Positions 45,585-54,082 of a stretch of 64,000 nucleotides of DNA are shown here, in pieces; position 1 is the stretch's first letter, and the number at the start of each line of letters is the position of its first letter. The notes under the pieces are model-generated. The model was given only the letters and a program-made list of their open reading frames with translations, was not told the origin of the DNA and made no database searches. This stretch comes from an uncultured Burkholderiales bacterium (lineage in GTDB: Bacteria > Pseudomonadota > Gammaproteobacteria > Burkholderiales > Eutrophovitaceae). Location of the stretch: assembly GCA_951812315.1 (NCBI GenBank), contig CATOSA010000014.1, positions 1 to 64,000 on the forward strand, written 5' to 3'. The position numbers and the translations under genes were made by a program.

Positions 45585-45779
45585 CTAGCGTAGTGCTTCA
45601 CTATTAACGGCACAAAAGACGGCGAGAATTCACCTCATACTGCGTTACAAATCCTCGCAAGGTGTACAACCTTGCTGTGGTTTGCGCCTTGTCTGAGGCG
45701 AATTTCGCCACTTTTGTTGATTTGAGCGCTCTATTCGCAATCCAACATAAGCGCCGATAACAGTGAAGCACTACACTAG
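45585..45779. repeat. 195-bp imperfect palindromic element with ~29-bp terminal inverted repeats (MITE-like)
   Basis: The ends CTAGCGTAGTGCTTCACT (left, from 45585) and AGTGAAGCACTACACTAG (right, to 45779) are inverted repeats. The similarity extends about 29 bases inward with a few mismatches. Inner segments also match in inverse: AAAAGACGGCGAGAATTCACC (left) against GGCGAATTTCGCCACTTTT (right), with a ~35-base insert in the right arm. The centre is a small palindrome GCAAGGTGTACAACCTTGC (45657-45675). No coding frame of note. No target-site duplication was seen. Confidence 0.8.
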
Positions 45780-45782
45780 AAG

Positions 45783-45801
45783 AGCCGCCCGAAGGCGGCC
45801 C
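45783..45801 (-). terminator. Hairpin downstream of the PQQ dehydrogenase
   Basis: GCCGCC-CGAA-GGCGGC forms a tight stem, about 50 bases past the dehydrogenase stop on the minus strand, followed on that strand by TCTTCT. The T-run is weak, so termination may be partial. A 12-base tandem repeat TCAGTATATGAA lies between it and the stop (45816-45839). Confidence 0.6.
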
Positions 45802-45851
45802 CTGAGATCACTCGTTCAGTATATGAATCAGTATATGAACGGGTGAAGATT

Positions 45852-47579
45852 TTACGGCAGTGCGAACACAATAACGCTGTTACCGCGCTTGAAGTTCAGT
45901 TGCGTGTTGCCACCGGCTGCAACTGCTATGTACTGCTTGCCGTCAACCATGTAGGAGACCGGCGGCGCATTGACACCGGCGCCTGCCTGGAATGACCACA
46001 ATTTCTTGCCGTTGCGCGCATCATATGCGTTGAAGTGGCCATTTCCCTCGCCAGTGAAGACAAGGTTGCCAGCGGTCGCCAACACGCCGCCCATCAGCGG
46101 CTGTTCTGTATCTGCTCTCCACACCATCTTGCCGTTGTCGATGTTCACCGCAGCCAGTCGTCCCCATTGCTTTTCGCCAGGGATGACCTTGAAGGCGCCA
46201 CCCAGCCACAACCTGTCGCCGCCAGGATACTCCGCGGCTTCAACGTGGTAGGTCATCGGCTGATGAAGATTGGCCGCGTATGCAAGGCGCAGCTTTGCGT
46301 TGACGGCCATTGGGTTCCATTCAACGCCGCCGTTTGCACCAGGCAGCATGCGTTCGCCTTCCGGTGTCGGTAGCACCCACATGTTTTCCTGTGGAATCAT
46401 TGCTTCAGAGAAGCGGATGAGGTCGCCGGTCACGCGGTCGTGAACGTAGATATGGCCTGTCTTGCCGCCGTGAATGGCGACTTTCCGCATCCTGCCGTCC
46501 CTGTCCTTGGCATTGGTCAGAATGACCGGACTGACTGCGTCGAGATCCCACACGTCATGAGCGATGTACTGGAAGTGCCACTTGTATTCGCCATTGTCCA
46601 GATCCACGGCGACAATGGAATTGGTGTAGAGGTTGTCACCCGGGCGAATCGCACCGTAGAGGTCAGGCGACGGATTGCCGACGACAAAGAATACGGTCCG
46701 CGTCTCGCGATCAATCGCTGGCGTCATCCATACGCCGCCGCCGAGCGTTTTGTAAAAGTCGCCGCCACGTTCGGCAAGCATGCGCTTCTCCGCGGAAATG
46801 TCTCGCAGCATGTTGCGCCCGGTCGCATCGTGGCTTGCCCATACACCCTCATGGCCGAATTCGGGAATTGTGTAGAACGTCCACAGAAGTGCACCAGTTT
46901 CAGCATCATATGCCTTAACGAAGCCACGAACCCCATACTCGCCGCCGTTGGTGCCGATTAGTACCTTGCCGTCAGCTGCGACTGGCGCCATGGTTTCGGA
47001 ATAACCCAATTCAGGATCTTCGATCTCCGTTTCCCATAGCTTCGCACCTGTCTTTGCGTCAAGGGCCACAAGCTTCGCATCGAGTGTGCCCATGAACAAC
47101 TTGCCGTCGAGCGCCGCTACACCCCGGTTGTTCGGACCGCAGCAGTAAACGGTAATCGGCCCCATCGGGTGCACGTAGTGCCAGAATTCCGTGCCTGTCT
47201 TGGCGTCGATTGCGTACACGTGGTTGTAAGATGTCGTGAGGAACATAACGCCATCAACGACAAGCGGTGCGGTTTCCATTGATTCCAGAACCTCGGTCTG
47301 GAAAATGAAGGCCGGGCGCAGACGATGCACATTTCTGTTGTTGATCTGCTTGCCGGGAAAGAAACGGGTCTGAGAATAGCCGCCATTGACTTGTAGCCAA
47401 TCTACGCCTTCAGTATCGGCACCATCCAGGCGTTTCTGGGTGACATCACCCAGTTTGTCCGGCACCGGCGTTGACGCAGTGGTTGCGCCCCCGGAAATTT
47501 CCTGCGCAGCGGCAGTGTTTATGGTGCCTGCTACAGCCAGGGCGGCCGCCAATATCAGTGGTTTTCTGAATGCATTCAT
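45852..47579 (-). CDS. PQQ-dependent alcohol dehydrogenase, methanol/ethanol family
   Basis: A 575-residue periplasmic quinoprotein with signal [19 protein letters not shown]. The ATG at 47579 has GGGAGGAGGG upstream. It shows repeated beta-propeller motifs (AxDAKTG.xLW), the vicinal disulfide Cys146-Cys147 in VYCCGPNN, metal ligands Glu214 (GGEYGVRGF) and Asn302 (VVGNPSPD), and the catalytic Asp345 in VWDLDAVSP. The second Asp347 of WDxD occupies the position used by lanthanide-dependent enzymes (XoxF, PedH) and replaced by Ala in calcium MxaF. It probably passes electrons to the dihaem cytochrome encoded downstream. Confidence 0.9.
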   Translation of the reverse strand: MNAFRKPLILAAALAVAGTINTAAAQEISGGATTASTPVPDKLGDVTQKRLDGADTEGVDWLQVNGGYSQTRFFPGKQINNRNVHRLRPAFIFQTEVLESMETAPLVVDGVMFLTTSYNHVYAIDAKTGTEFWHYVHPMGPITVYCCGPNNRGVAALDGKLFMGTLDAKLVALDAKTGAKLWETEIEDPELGYSETMAPVAADGKVLIGTNGGEYGVRGFVKAYDAETGALLWTFYTIPEFGHEGVWASHDATGRNMLRDISAEKRMLAERGGDFYKTLGGGVWMTPAIDRETRTVFFVVGNPSPDLYGAIRPGDNLYTNSIVAVDLDNGEYKWHFQYIAHDVWDLDAVSPVILTNAKDRDGRMRKVAIHGGKTGHIYVHDRVTGDLIRFSEAMIPQENMWVLPTPEGERMLPGANGGVEWNPMAVNAKLRLAYAANLHQPMTYHVEAAEYPGGDRLWLGGAFKVIPGEKQWGRLAAVNIDNGKMVWRADTEQPLMGGVLATAGNLVFTGEGNGHFNAYDARNGKKLWSFQAGAGVNAPPVSYMVDGKQYIAVAAGGNTQLNFKRGNSVIVFALP

Positions 47580-47801
47580 AACCCTCCTCCCGTCATGGGT
47601 AGTTATCTTATTTGGTGCCGTTGTGCTGCAATCGCGCACGCCGTTGCGTGCCTGTTTCGTCGCTCTCGTGAGTACATCGAACCATACGCTGAACCTCGAA
47701 AGCGGGGGAGACGTTTACGCAGGCGATCGCGCCGACTATAGTATAGTTGACTATGTACAGTGGAGCAAGGCGTAAACGCTTAATTTGTAAGCAGGAACTG
47801 C

Positions 47802-48500
47802 ATGAAAACCACACGATCTACCGGCCGCCTGACATTGTCTTTGGCGACCTGTTTCATTATTGCGATATCGTTTTCGGTGCGTGCTGATCCGGACCAGGCG
47901 CAACAAGACAATCCGCACGCGTATACGCTGAACGCCCAGTTACTATCGGTATCGTGCGCTGGTGACGCGGACGAGACAATTCGCCTTCTCGATCGCGGGG
48001 CGGCGATCAACGCGCGCAATAAGGGTGGTAACACGCCGCTACTGATGTTCGCAAAGCGGGGCGATGCCAAGATGGTCGCAACATTGCTCAATCGTGGCGC
48101 CGACGCCAATTTGCCGGATCTGGAGAAAGTCACGCCGCTGATGGCGGCGGCACATAGCGGTCATGTCAATGTTGTCGGTTTGCTACTTGACCACGGGGTA
48201 CGCACCGAGGATGCGGATCAGCTGTTCAGGACGGCGATGATTTACGCTGCAGGCGCGGGGCAATCGGATATCGTCGCAATGCTGCTCGAGAGCGGCATCG
48301 ACGTGAATCAGCGCTATCGTCACGACTTGACCGCACTGATGTGGGCAGCCGGTTACGGTCATGGCGAGACAGTGGGTGTTTTATTAGCGCGTGGCGCGGA
48401 CCGCGCGTTGATGGACGACAGAGGCAAGACCGCAACCCAGATCGCAAGCGATGCCGGCCATAATGAGGTTGCCCGCCTGCTACGCGAATCGCAACGCTGA
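47802..48500 (+). CDS. Exported ankyrin-repeat protein
   Basis: A 232-residue protein with a signal peptide (basic MKTTRSTGRL, hydrophobic core LATCFIIAISFSV, cleavage near RAD) and about five ankyrin repeats, for example GGNTPLLMFAKRGDAKMVATLLNRGAD, KVTPLMAAAHSGHVNVVGLLLDHG, LTALMWAAGYGHGETVGVLLARGAD. Ankyrin repeats bind proteins; the partner is not known. It is divergent from the PQQ dehydrogenase. Periplasmic ankyrin proteins are often found near redox enzymes, but the link here is only by position. Confidence 0.88.
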   Translation: MKTTRSTGRLTLSLATCFIIAISFSVRADPDQAQQDNPHAYTLNAQLLSVSCAGDADETIRLLDRGAAINARNKGGNTPLLMFAKRGDAKMVATLLNRGADANLPDLEKVTPLMAAAHSGHVNVVGLLLDHGVRTEDADQLFRTAMIYAAGAGQSDIVAMLLESGIDVNQRYRHDLTALMWAAGYGHGETVGVLLARGADRALMDDRGKTATQIASDAGHNEVARLLRESQR

Positions 48501-48539
48501 GCAAAGGCGATTGATACGTAGCGTGTCGACCAATGCCGT

Positions 48540-49454
48540 TTATCCAGGTGCCAGCCAGTTGGGTGAGGTCATGACCCATGCAATTGCGACCGCCGAACCA
48601 GACAACACCAGAAGATGAAGCCAGGTCCATAGTTGATAGCGTCGCGCAAGTTTCATCGGATCCAGGTCGGAGATCAGGAACAATCGGCCATCGCGGGGTT
48701 TATGCACGATGTGCGTTCCCGATTGCAGTCGAATTTGATGATGTTCCTTCTTGACGTCGCGCCGTGCCTGCTGGCGAGCAAGCATCCACTCCTGCTCGTT
48801 GATGTTGCCGTCACCGTCCAGATCAAATCTCTCCAGAAGTTTTTCCTTGTTTGATTTCCACATGGTCAGAAGTTCGGAAACATCTTTTCTAAGGTCGAGA
48901 TTGCTATTCGCGCCGCCAACGGTCGAAAGCTGGCCTATCGTGTAGATCTTCGCCTGCGGCAGAATCAGCCATTCCGTATAGCGGTGTTCTCCCTTTATCC
49001 AGCGTTCCTTGCGGCTGGTGATTACCTCAGCATGCTCCGGGTCGACCAGGCAGCGTCCCGAGCCATCATTGAGCATGAAACTTTCCTGGCTGCGACCACT
49101 GTTGATTTTCTTCCATTTGTCGTCGCCGACTTTCTGCTCGATGATGAACCGATACCAGACGCAAGGGAGTGCGGTTATTCGCGACAAGATCGGCCCGCCG
49201 GGATGATGCTGACCGTGTCCGACGAGTTCGACATACCATTGCGCTGCAGAGGCTATTTTCGAGGTCGGTGTGTCGGCAATAACCCGCGCGCGCCGGAAGC
49301 TCATCATCCAGGCGGCGAAAGCAAGCATTCCGGTAATTGCAAGAGTTGCGGTCCACGCGTCGCTTGTTCGAACCTGAAGTCCGATGATGAGCAGAAGTAC
49401 GTAACCGCCAACGATAAGTGGTTCGACGACGCGCAGGCGTAATGAATCGAGCAT
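48540..49454 (-). CDS. GIDE-like membrane protein with an EF-hand
   Basis: A 304-residue protein. Two hydrophobic N-terminal helices (about 11-28, 35-50) are followed by a GIDE/MUL1-like beta domain: TPTSKIASAAQWYVELVGHG, PCVWYRFIIEQK, and the shorter VDPEHAEVI and TEWLILPQAKIYTIGQL. A canonical EF-hand loop DLDGDGNINEQE lies at 211-222, within a helical insert. A third hydrophobic helix (LHLLVLSGSAVAIAWVM) is near the C-terminus. There is no RING finger, so it is not a ubiquitin ligase. Bacterial GIDE proteins are often near LemA or stomatin-like genes; here a slipin remnant is 1.3 kb away. Function is unknown. Confidence 0.75.
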   Translation of the reverse strand: MLDSLRLRVVEPLIVGGYVLLLIIGLQVRTSDAWTATLAITGMLAFAAWMMSFRRARVIADTPTSKIASAAQWYVELVGHGQHHPGGPILSRITALPCVWYRFIIEQKVGDDKWKKINSGRSQESFMLNDGSGRCLVDPEHAEVITSRKERWIKGEHRYTEWLILPQAKIYTIGQLSTVGGANSNLDLRKDVSELLTMWKSNKEKLLERFDLDGDGNINEQEWMLARQQARRDVKKEHHQIRLQSGTHIVHKPRDGRLFLISDLDPMKLARRYQLWTWLHLLVLSGSAVAIAWVMTSPNWLAPG

Positions 49455-49520
49455 GCGAATTCAATCAGAGAAGTGGACCCCGAAACTTGGACCCCCGCTT
49501 AAGTGAAATCTCCATGGGGT

Positions 49521-50366
49521 TCAGGCCGCGCTCTTCAACGCCGTTTGTTCGAAGTACACCGCATCGGGGGTACGCCGGTCAAGCCCAGTGTGAGGACGCC
49601 GGGTATTGTAAAAACGAAAGTATTTGTCCAGTCCGGCGCGTAATGCCGCCGGCGTTTCATACGCGCGCAGATACACGTCTTCGTACTTCACACTGCGCCA
49701 CAACCGTTCGACGAACACGTTGTCGATCCAGCGAGCCTTGCCGTCCATGCTGATCGTCACTTCGTGGTCCTTGAGAACGCGGGTGAACGCATCGGCCGTG
49801 AACTGCGTGCCCTGATCGGTGTTGAATATCTCGGGTGTACCGTAGCGAGGCAATGCCTCTTCGAGCGCCTCGACGCAAAAGTCGCTGTCCATCGTGTTCG
49901 ACGCCCGCCACGAAAGCACCTTGCGCGTATGCCAGTGCATAATCGCCACGAGCTACATGAACCCCTTGGCCATCGGTAGATAACAGATATCGCTCGCCCA
50001 CACCTGGTTGGCCCGCGTGATTGTCATGTCCCTGAGCAAGTAAGGATAGATCTTGTGTCCCTTGTCTGGCGTGCTGGTGCGCCGCTTCGGTTACAGCGCC
50101 CTGATCTGCATCTGACGCATCAGCCGCTGTACGCGCTTACGATTGACCTGCAGCCCGCGTGTATCGAGTTCGTTGCGAATACGACGGCTTCCGTAGAACG
50201 GCAGCTCAAGGTGGATCTCGTCGATCAGGCGCATCAGCTCAAGGTCTTCGGCTGACACCTGTGCGCCGCGATAGTACGCTGTGCAGCGTGCCACTCCGAG
50301 TAACTCGCAGCGGCGTGCCCTGGACAGTTCGTGAGCGCTTTGAATCTGTGCTCGGCGCTCGCTCAC
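49521..50366 (-). pseudogene. IS3-family transposase OrfB with two in-frame stop codons
   Basis: Read from 50366, the first part gives HTH_21 sequence (LPFYGSRRIRNELDTRGLQV) and ends at TAA (50091-50093) after QMQIRAL. The same frame goes on with PKRRTSTPDKGHKIYPYLL, WASDICYLP (first Asp), then TAG (49953-49955) after KGFM, then AIMHWHTRKVLSWR, FNTDQGTQFT (second Asp), VFVERLWRSVKYE (Glu) and the usual C-terminus. Both stops replace what are normally Tyr codons. The gene cannot give a full-length protein without suppression. Confidence 0.9.
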
Positions 50367-50654
50367 CGGTCGCGCCCGAGAAACTTTGACAGAAAATCTT
50401 TCTCCATCGTCAGTTGCCCGACCTTGGCGTGCAGCTTCTCGATTTCGCGTTCGGTGTGTTGCGCCTCAACTGCGTTGCCACCGAACACGTCCTCGGCACT
50501 ATCGACCAGACGTTTCTTCCAGTCCTGGATCTGATTCGGGTGAACGTCGAACTGTTCAGCCAGCTCGGCCAGTGTGTGCTCGCCACGCACTGCGCCCAGT
50601 GCTACTTTGGCCTTGAAGCTCGCCGTGTGATTTCTTCTCTTTACTACGTGTCAT
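50363..50654 (-). pseudogene. IS3-family transposase OrfA with a frameshift near its start
   Basis: The ATG at 50654 begins MTRSK, but the next bases read in the wrong frame. Skipping one base in the AAAGAG run near 50639 gives RRNHTASFKAKVALGAVRG, the normal OrfA text, which continues to 50363 (EHTLAELAEQFDVHPNQIQDW, then a zipper ERE..KLHAKVGQL). So a one-base insertion separates the start from the body. The end overlaps orfB by four bases. Confidence 0.85.
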
Positions 50655-50741
50655 CTTCGGATCCTCTCTGTGTCGTAAAAGAATAATCCATAAGATTTCA
50701 CTTATCAGCTACATTTTGGTGTCCAGCCGTTGGGGTCCACC

Positions 50742-50813
50742 TCTATCGTATTCCCGGTGCCGATGGACATTCTTCCCGCGCTGACCAAGGCGCTGACCAA
50801 GGTGGCCGACTGA
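50742..50813 (+). pseudogene. 3' remnant of an SPFH/slipin (stomatin-like) gene
   Basis: Immediately beyond the right end of the dead IS3 element the plus strand reads SIVFPVPMDILPALTKALTK then VAD and a TGA. The SIVFPVPMDIL ending is what I expect at the C-terminus of slipins, membrane SPFH proteins. The rest of the gene is absent from both sides of the IS. A 12-base tandem duplication (CTGACCAAGGCG) lies within the last codons. Confidence 0.5.
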
Positions 50814-50903
50814 CGATTACATTGATGGCGACTTGACTGTCGGTTATAGCCTCACTGGTTACATCGTCGATCGTTACTTTATGTACCGCACTGATGTGGG
50901 CCG

Positions 50904-52532
50904 TTACATATTTGGATAATTCGGCCCGCCACCACCTTCCGGGGGAACCCAGTTGATATTTTGTGTTGGGTCCTTGATGTCGCAGGTCTTGCAGTGCACG
51001 CAGTTCTGGGCATTGATCTGTAATCGCGCGCCGGAGTCATCGGTAACAATTTCGTACACCCCGGCCGGGCAATAGCGCTGTTCGGGCGCATCATATAGTG
51101 CGAGGTTGACTTCCACGGGAACGGAAGCGTCCTTCAGTTGCAGGTGGCAGATCTGGTCTTCTTCGTGATTAGTGTTCGAGATAAGCACTGATGACAAGCG
51201 GTCGAAAGTCAGTTCGCCGTCGGGTTTCGGATAGTCGATGCGTTTGGATTCCGACGCCTTTCGCAATTGTTCGTGATCGGCATGGTGATGCATTGTCCAC
51301 GGCGCCTTGCCACGCATGATGTAGGTATCGAGTGCAGAGTAGGCGAGACCTGGCCACAACCCCCAACTGAATGCCGGGCGGATATTGCGCACGCGGTGCA
51401 GTTCGTCCCATAACCAGGTGCGCGAAAGATTGTCCCGGTATTCCGTCACCTCGTTGCCGGCGCCTGACAATATGTGCTGGTACAGTGACTCGGCGGCGCT
51501 CATTCCCGATTTCATCGCGGTGTGCGAGCCCTTGATTTTTGGCACGTTCAGGAAACCGGCGGTGTCGCCGATAAGTAATCCTCCGGGAAACGACAGTTTC
51601 GGAATCGATTGAAGTCCGCCTTCCGAGATCGCGCGTGCACCATAGGAAATGCGCCGTCCGTTCTTGAAGAACGTGCGGATTTTTGGATGCGTTTTGAAGC
51701 GCTGAAATTCCTCGTAGGGCGACAGATGCGGATTGCGGTAGTCGAGTCCGACGACGAAGCCGACGGCGACCTGGTTGCCCTCCAGATGATATAGAAATGA
51801 TCCGCCATAGGTTTCGCTGTTCAGCGGCCAGCCGATAGTGTGAATGACAAGGCCCGGCCGATGCTGTGACGGATCGACCTCCCATAGTTCCTTGATGCCC
51901 AATCCATAAGTTTGCGGGTCGGCCCCTTCGCGAAGCCTGAATTTTTCGAACAGGGTTTTGGTGAGCGATCCGCGGCAGCCTTCGGCAAACACCGTCTGTG
52001 ACGCGTGCAATTCGATGCCTTGCTGGTGGCGATCTGTCAGCGCGCCATCCTTGCTGATACCCATGTCGCCTGTGGCAATGCCTTTGACTGAACCATCGTC
52101 GTTATAGAGAACCTCGGTCGCAGCAAATCCCGGATAGATTTCTACGCCGAGCGCTTCTGCCTGCTCGCCAAGCCAGCGCACAACATTACCCAGGCTGACT
52201 ATATAGTTTCCCTTATTGTGCATCTGCGGCGGCGTTGGCAGCCTGACCGCAAACTTTCCCGTCAGAAACAGGAAACGGTCTTCTTGTACCGGGGTATTCA
52301 GTGGCGCGTCCAGTTCCTGCCAGTTGGGGATAAGTTCATTGAGGGCGCGCGGGTCAATCACTGCACCTGACATAATATGTGCGCCGACCTCTGAACCTTT
52401 CTCGACAACGCACACCGATAATTCTTCGCCGTTTTCGCTGGACAATTGCTTGAGGCGAATTGCGCAGGCCAGACCGGCTGGTCCGGCGCCGACCACTACC
52501 ACGTCGTACTCCATTGACTCCCGTTGTGACAA
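50904..52532 (-). CDS. Electron transfer flavoprotein-ubiquinone oxidoreductase
   Basis: A 542-residue membrane-associated iron-sulfur flavoprotein that passes electrons from ETF, reduced by acyl-CoA dehydrogenases, to ubiquinone. The FAD site is [16 protein letters not shown]. Family blocks [32 protein letters not shown] and [16 protein letters not shown] are present. The 4Fe-4S cluster Cys residues lie in [16 protein letters not shown] near the C-terminus, with an upstream Cys in YCPAGVYE. Start may be TTG at 52532 (with AGGGAG upstream) or ATG at 52514. It connects the several acyl-CoA dehydrogenase and ligase genes of the window to respiration. Confidence 0.95.
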   Translation of the reverse strand: MSQRESMEYDVVVVGAGPAGLACAIRLKQLSSENGEELSVCVVEKGSEVGAHIMSGAVIDPRALNELIPNWQELDAPLNTPVQEDRFLFLTGKFAVRLPTPPQMHNKGNYIVSLGNVVRWLGEQAEALGVEIYPGFAATEVLYNDDGSVKGIATGDMGISKDGALTDRHQQGIELHASQTVFAEGCRGSLTKTLFEKFRLREGADPQTYGLGIKELWEVDPSQHRPGLVIHTIGWPLNSETYGGSFLYHLEGNQVAVGFVVGLDYRNPHLSPYEEFQRFKTHPKIRTFFKNGRRISYGARAISEGGLQSIPKLSFPGGLLIGDTAGFLNVPKIKGSHTAMKSGMSAAESLYQHILSGAGNEVTEYRDNLSRTWLWDELHRVRNIRPAFSWGLWPGLAYSALDTYIMRGKAPWTMHHHADHEQLRKASESKRIDYPKPDGELTFDRLSSVLISNTNHEEDQICHLQLKDASVPVEVNLALYDAPEQRYCPAGVYEIVTDDSGARLQINAQNCVHCKTCDIKDPTQNINWVPPEGGGGPNYPNM

Positions 52533-52895
52533 TGCGTTCTCCCTGTTGATTCAGATGCCGCTGCTAGGGAACTACACTAGATAGCTTTCCCCGAAATACG
52601 TAATGATAATGGCGGGACCCGTCAAAGCATAATTGATCGACGCGTTACCCCCGTGATTTCCATGGCTACCTTTGACAGGGGCAGCGTGGCCGCCGCGCGG
52701 AATTTGTAACATGTCCCCGTGTATTCCGGGCGAGCGCATCTTTACAGTCTGCATGTGCCCTATCATCATGTCGCGTTCGCCGACCGTCGATGTGACCGGC
52801 AGCGCTCCGCGCAAACTGTATTACCTGCTGTGGCGGGTTGCTGCGCTCGTGGAAATTCAATTTTGTCATCCGGACTAACTTGTGAGTGCGCCTGC
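52533..52895. other. Intergenic region between divergent ETF-QO and thioesterase genes
   Basis: A 363-base gap. Frames exist on both strands but show no family features. The plus-strand thioesterase frame is open far upstream of its likely start, but that part looks non-coding. No clear promoter, repeat or RNA was recognised. Confidence 0.5.
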
Positions 52896-53321
52896 ATGAA
52901 AAATCAAAATATGAAAGATCTTGGCAAACTGGTAAAAACTGATCGCATGACGATGCGTTGGGGCGAGATGGATGCGCTGGCCCACATGAACAATGTGTCC
53001 TATTTTCGCTATTTCGAGGAAGTACGAATAGCGTGGTTCGAAAGCCTCAAAATAGAATATCAGGCGCACGGCGAGGGCCCGATACTCGGGACGATTACGT
53101 GCAAGTATCTAAAACCGGCAATTTATCCGCTCGAACTCGAAATCACGACCTATGTCGGTCAACCGGGGCACAGCAGCTTTCGCTTGTGGCACGAACTCTA
53201 CAACGCGAATGATCCGGATGAGCGTTTTGCAGAGGCTGAAGCGGTTATGGTGTGGATTGATATTGCCGCGGGTCGCTCACGACCGATGCCGGACTGGATG
53301 CGTAAGGAGATTCAGTCCTGA
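52896..53321 (+). CDS. Acyl-CoA thioesterase, 4HBT/YbgC-like hotdog fold
   Basis: A 141-residue protein. The hotdog signature is MRWGEMDALAHMNNVSYFRYFEEVR, with the catalytic Asp in EMDALAHMNN, followed by ITCKYLKPAIYPLELEI and an EAEAVMVWID strand. It probably hydrolyses acyl-CoA esters; YbgC in other species acts with the Tol-Pal system. I chose the ATG at 52896; ATG 52911 (MKDLGKLVK) is also possible. The stop at 53319-53321 lies in a short repeat shared with the convergent SDR gene. Confidence 0.87.
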   Translation: MKNQNMKDLGKLVKTDRMTMRWGEMDALAHMNNVSYFRYFEEVRIAWFESLKIEYQAHGEGPILGTITCKYLKPAIYPLELEITTYVGQPGHSSFRLWHELYNANDPDERFAEAEAVMVWIDIAAGRSRPMPDWMRKEIQS

Positions 53322-53341
53322 AAGCAGGTTCAGTCCTGAAA
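53311..53341. repeat. 13-bp repeat spanning two convergent stop codons
   Basis: TTCAGTCCTGAAA occurs at 53311-53323 and 53329-53341. The first copy holds the thioesterase stop; the second holds the stop of the convergent SDR gene. Confidence 0.85.
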
Positions 53342-54082
53342 TCGAAAAAGCTGCCCGCTGATGCCACGACTGTCGGGGCCGAGTAAATACAAATACAACG
53401 GTGTGACATCCTCGGGCCGGGGAAGCGCATCGTGTAATTCGCCTGGATGGGTACGGCTGCGAAGCGGTGAAGCAATTGGTCCTGGAACGATTATATTGGC
53501 TCGCCGATTGGGATGGTCTGACCATTCGTCTGCCTGGATCATCGCCAGGGTTTCCAGTGCCGCCTTTGATACGGCATAGCCGCCCCAGTATGCCGTCGGT
53601 GCAGATGCGTGCGTTTCCGACGTAAACACAATCGATGCGTCCGGTGCATTGCTTAACAATCTTGCGCATGCCTGGTCAAGTGTGAACGGCGCAATGAGGT
53701 TCACGCGCAGCATGTTCTGCCACTCTTCGACGCGCTGGGACTCGAGAGATGACAGTTTTTCCAGATGTGAGGCACAGTGAACGATGCCGTCGAGGCGTCC
53801 AAGTTGTTTTTCGATGACGTTCGCAGCGTGTTCAAATTCCCGCCACCCGGCAGTGTCCAAATCCAACGTCAATATGGCCGGCTCCGGTAGGCCGGAATCG
53901 GTGATCTCGTCGTAGATTTGTTCAAGCCCACGCGAATCGCGCCCGCTCAGTACAACAGTAGCGCCATGATTGGCACATGCCAGTGCGACGGCGTGCCCCA
54001 GTCCACGCGTTGCACCGGTAACCACCACGGCACGACCGGCAAGCAGGTCTCCTGGTGACTGATATGCGCGCGGATCAGACAT
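53330..54082 (-). CDS. SDR-family oxidoreductase (YciK-like)
   Basis: A 250-residue Rossmann short-chain dehydrogenase. The cofactor motif is VVVTGATRGLGHAVAL (TGxxxGxG), with VHCASHLEKL for the NxxG-like loop and the catalytic Ser in FTSETHAS and Tyr-Lys in YAVSK. ATG at 54082 begins MSDPRAYQSPGDLLAGR; upstream frame has no homology. It overlaps the end of hpnE by eight bases, which couples it to the hpnC-hpnD-hpnE operon. The substrate is not known; involvement in squalene or hopanoid metabolism is only inferred from position. Confidence 0.85.
   Translation of the reverse strand: MSDPRAYQSPGDLLAGRAVVVTGATRGLGHAVALACANHGATVVLSGRDSRGLEQIYDEITDSGLPEPAILTLDLDTAGWREFEHAANVIEKQLGRLDGIVHCASHLEKLSSLESQRVEEWQNMLRVNLIAPFTLDQACARLLSNAPDASIVFTSETHASAPTAYWGGYAVSKAALETLAMIQADEWSDHPNRRANIIVPGPIASPLRSRTHPGELHDALPRPEDVTPLYLYLLGPDSRGISGQLFRFQD

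Larger units (their letters stand above)
49474..50739 (-). mobile_element. Degenerate IS3-family insertion sequence
   Basis: The ends TGGACCCC (49474) and GGGGTCCA (50739) are inverted repeats, followed inward on both sides by related sequence ending in AAGTGAAATCT. Both transposase genes are damaged: a frameshift at the start of orfA and two in-frame stops in orfB. No target duplication was recognised. The right flank is the tail of a slipin gene. Confidence 0.88.

Noticed and set aside
47731-47760. Palindrome ACTATAGTATAGT upstream of the ankyrin gene as an operator
   Set aside because: It could be an operator or a promoter element, but it is a single AT-rich occurrence without a regulator gene nearby.
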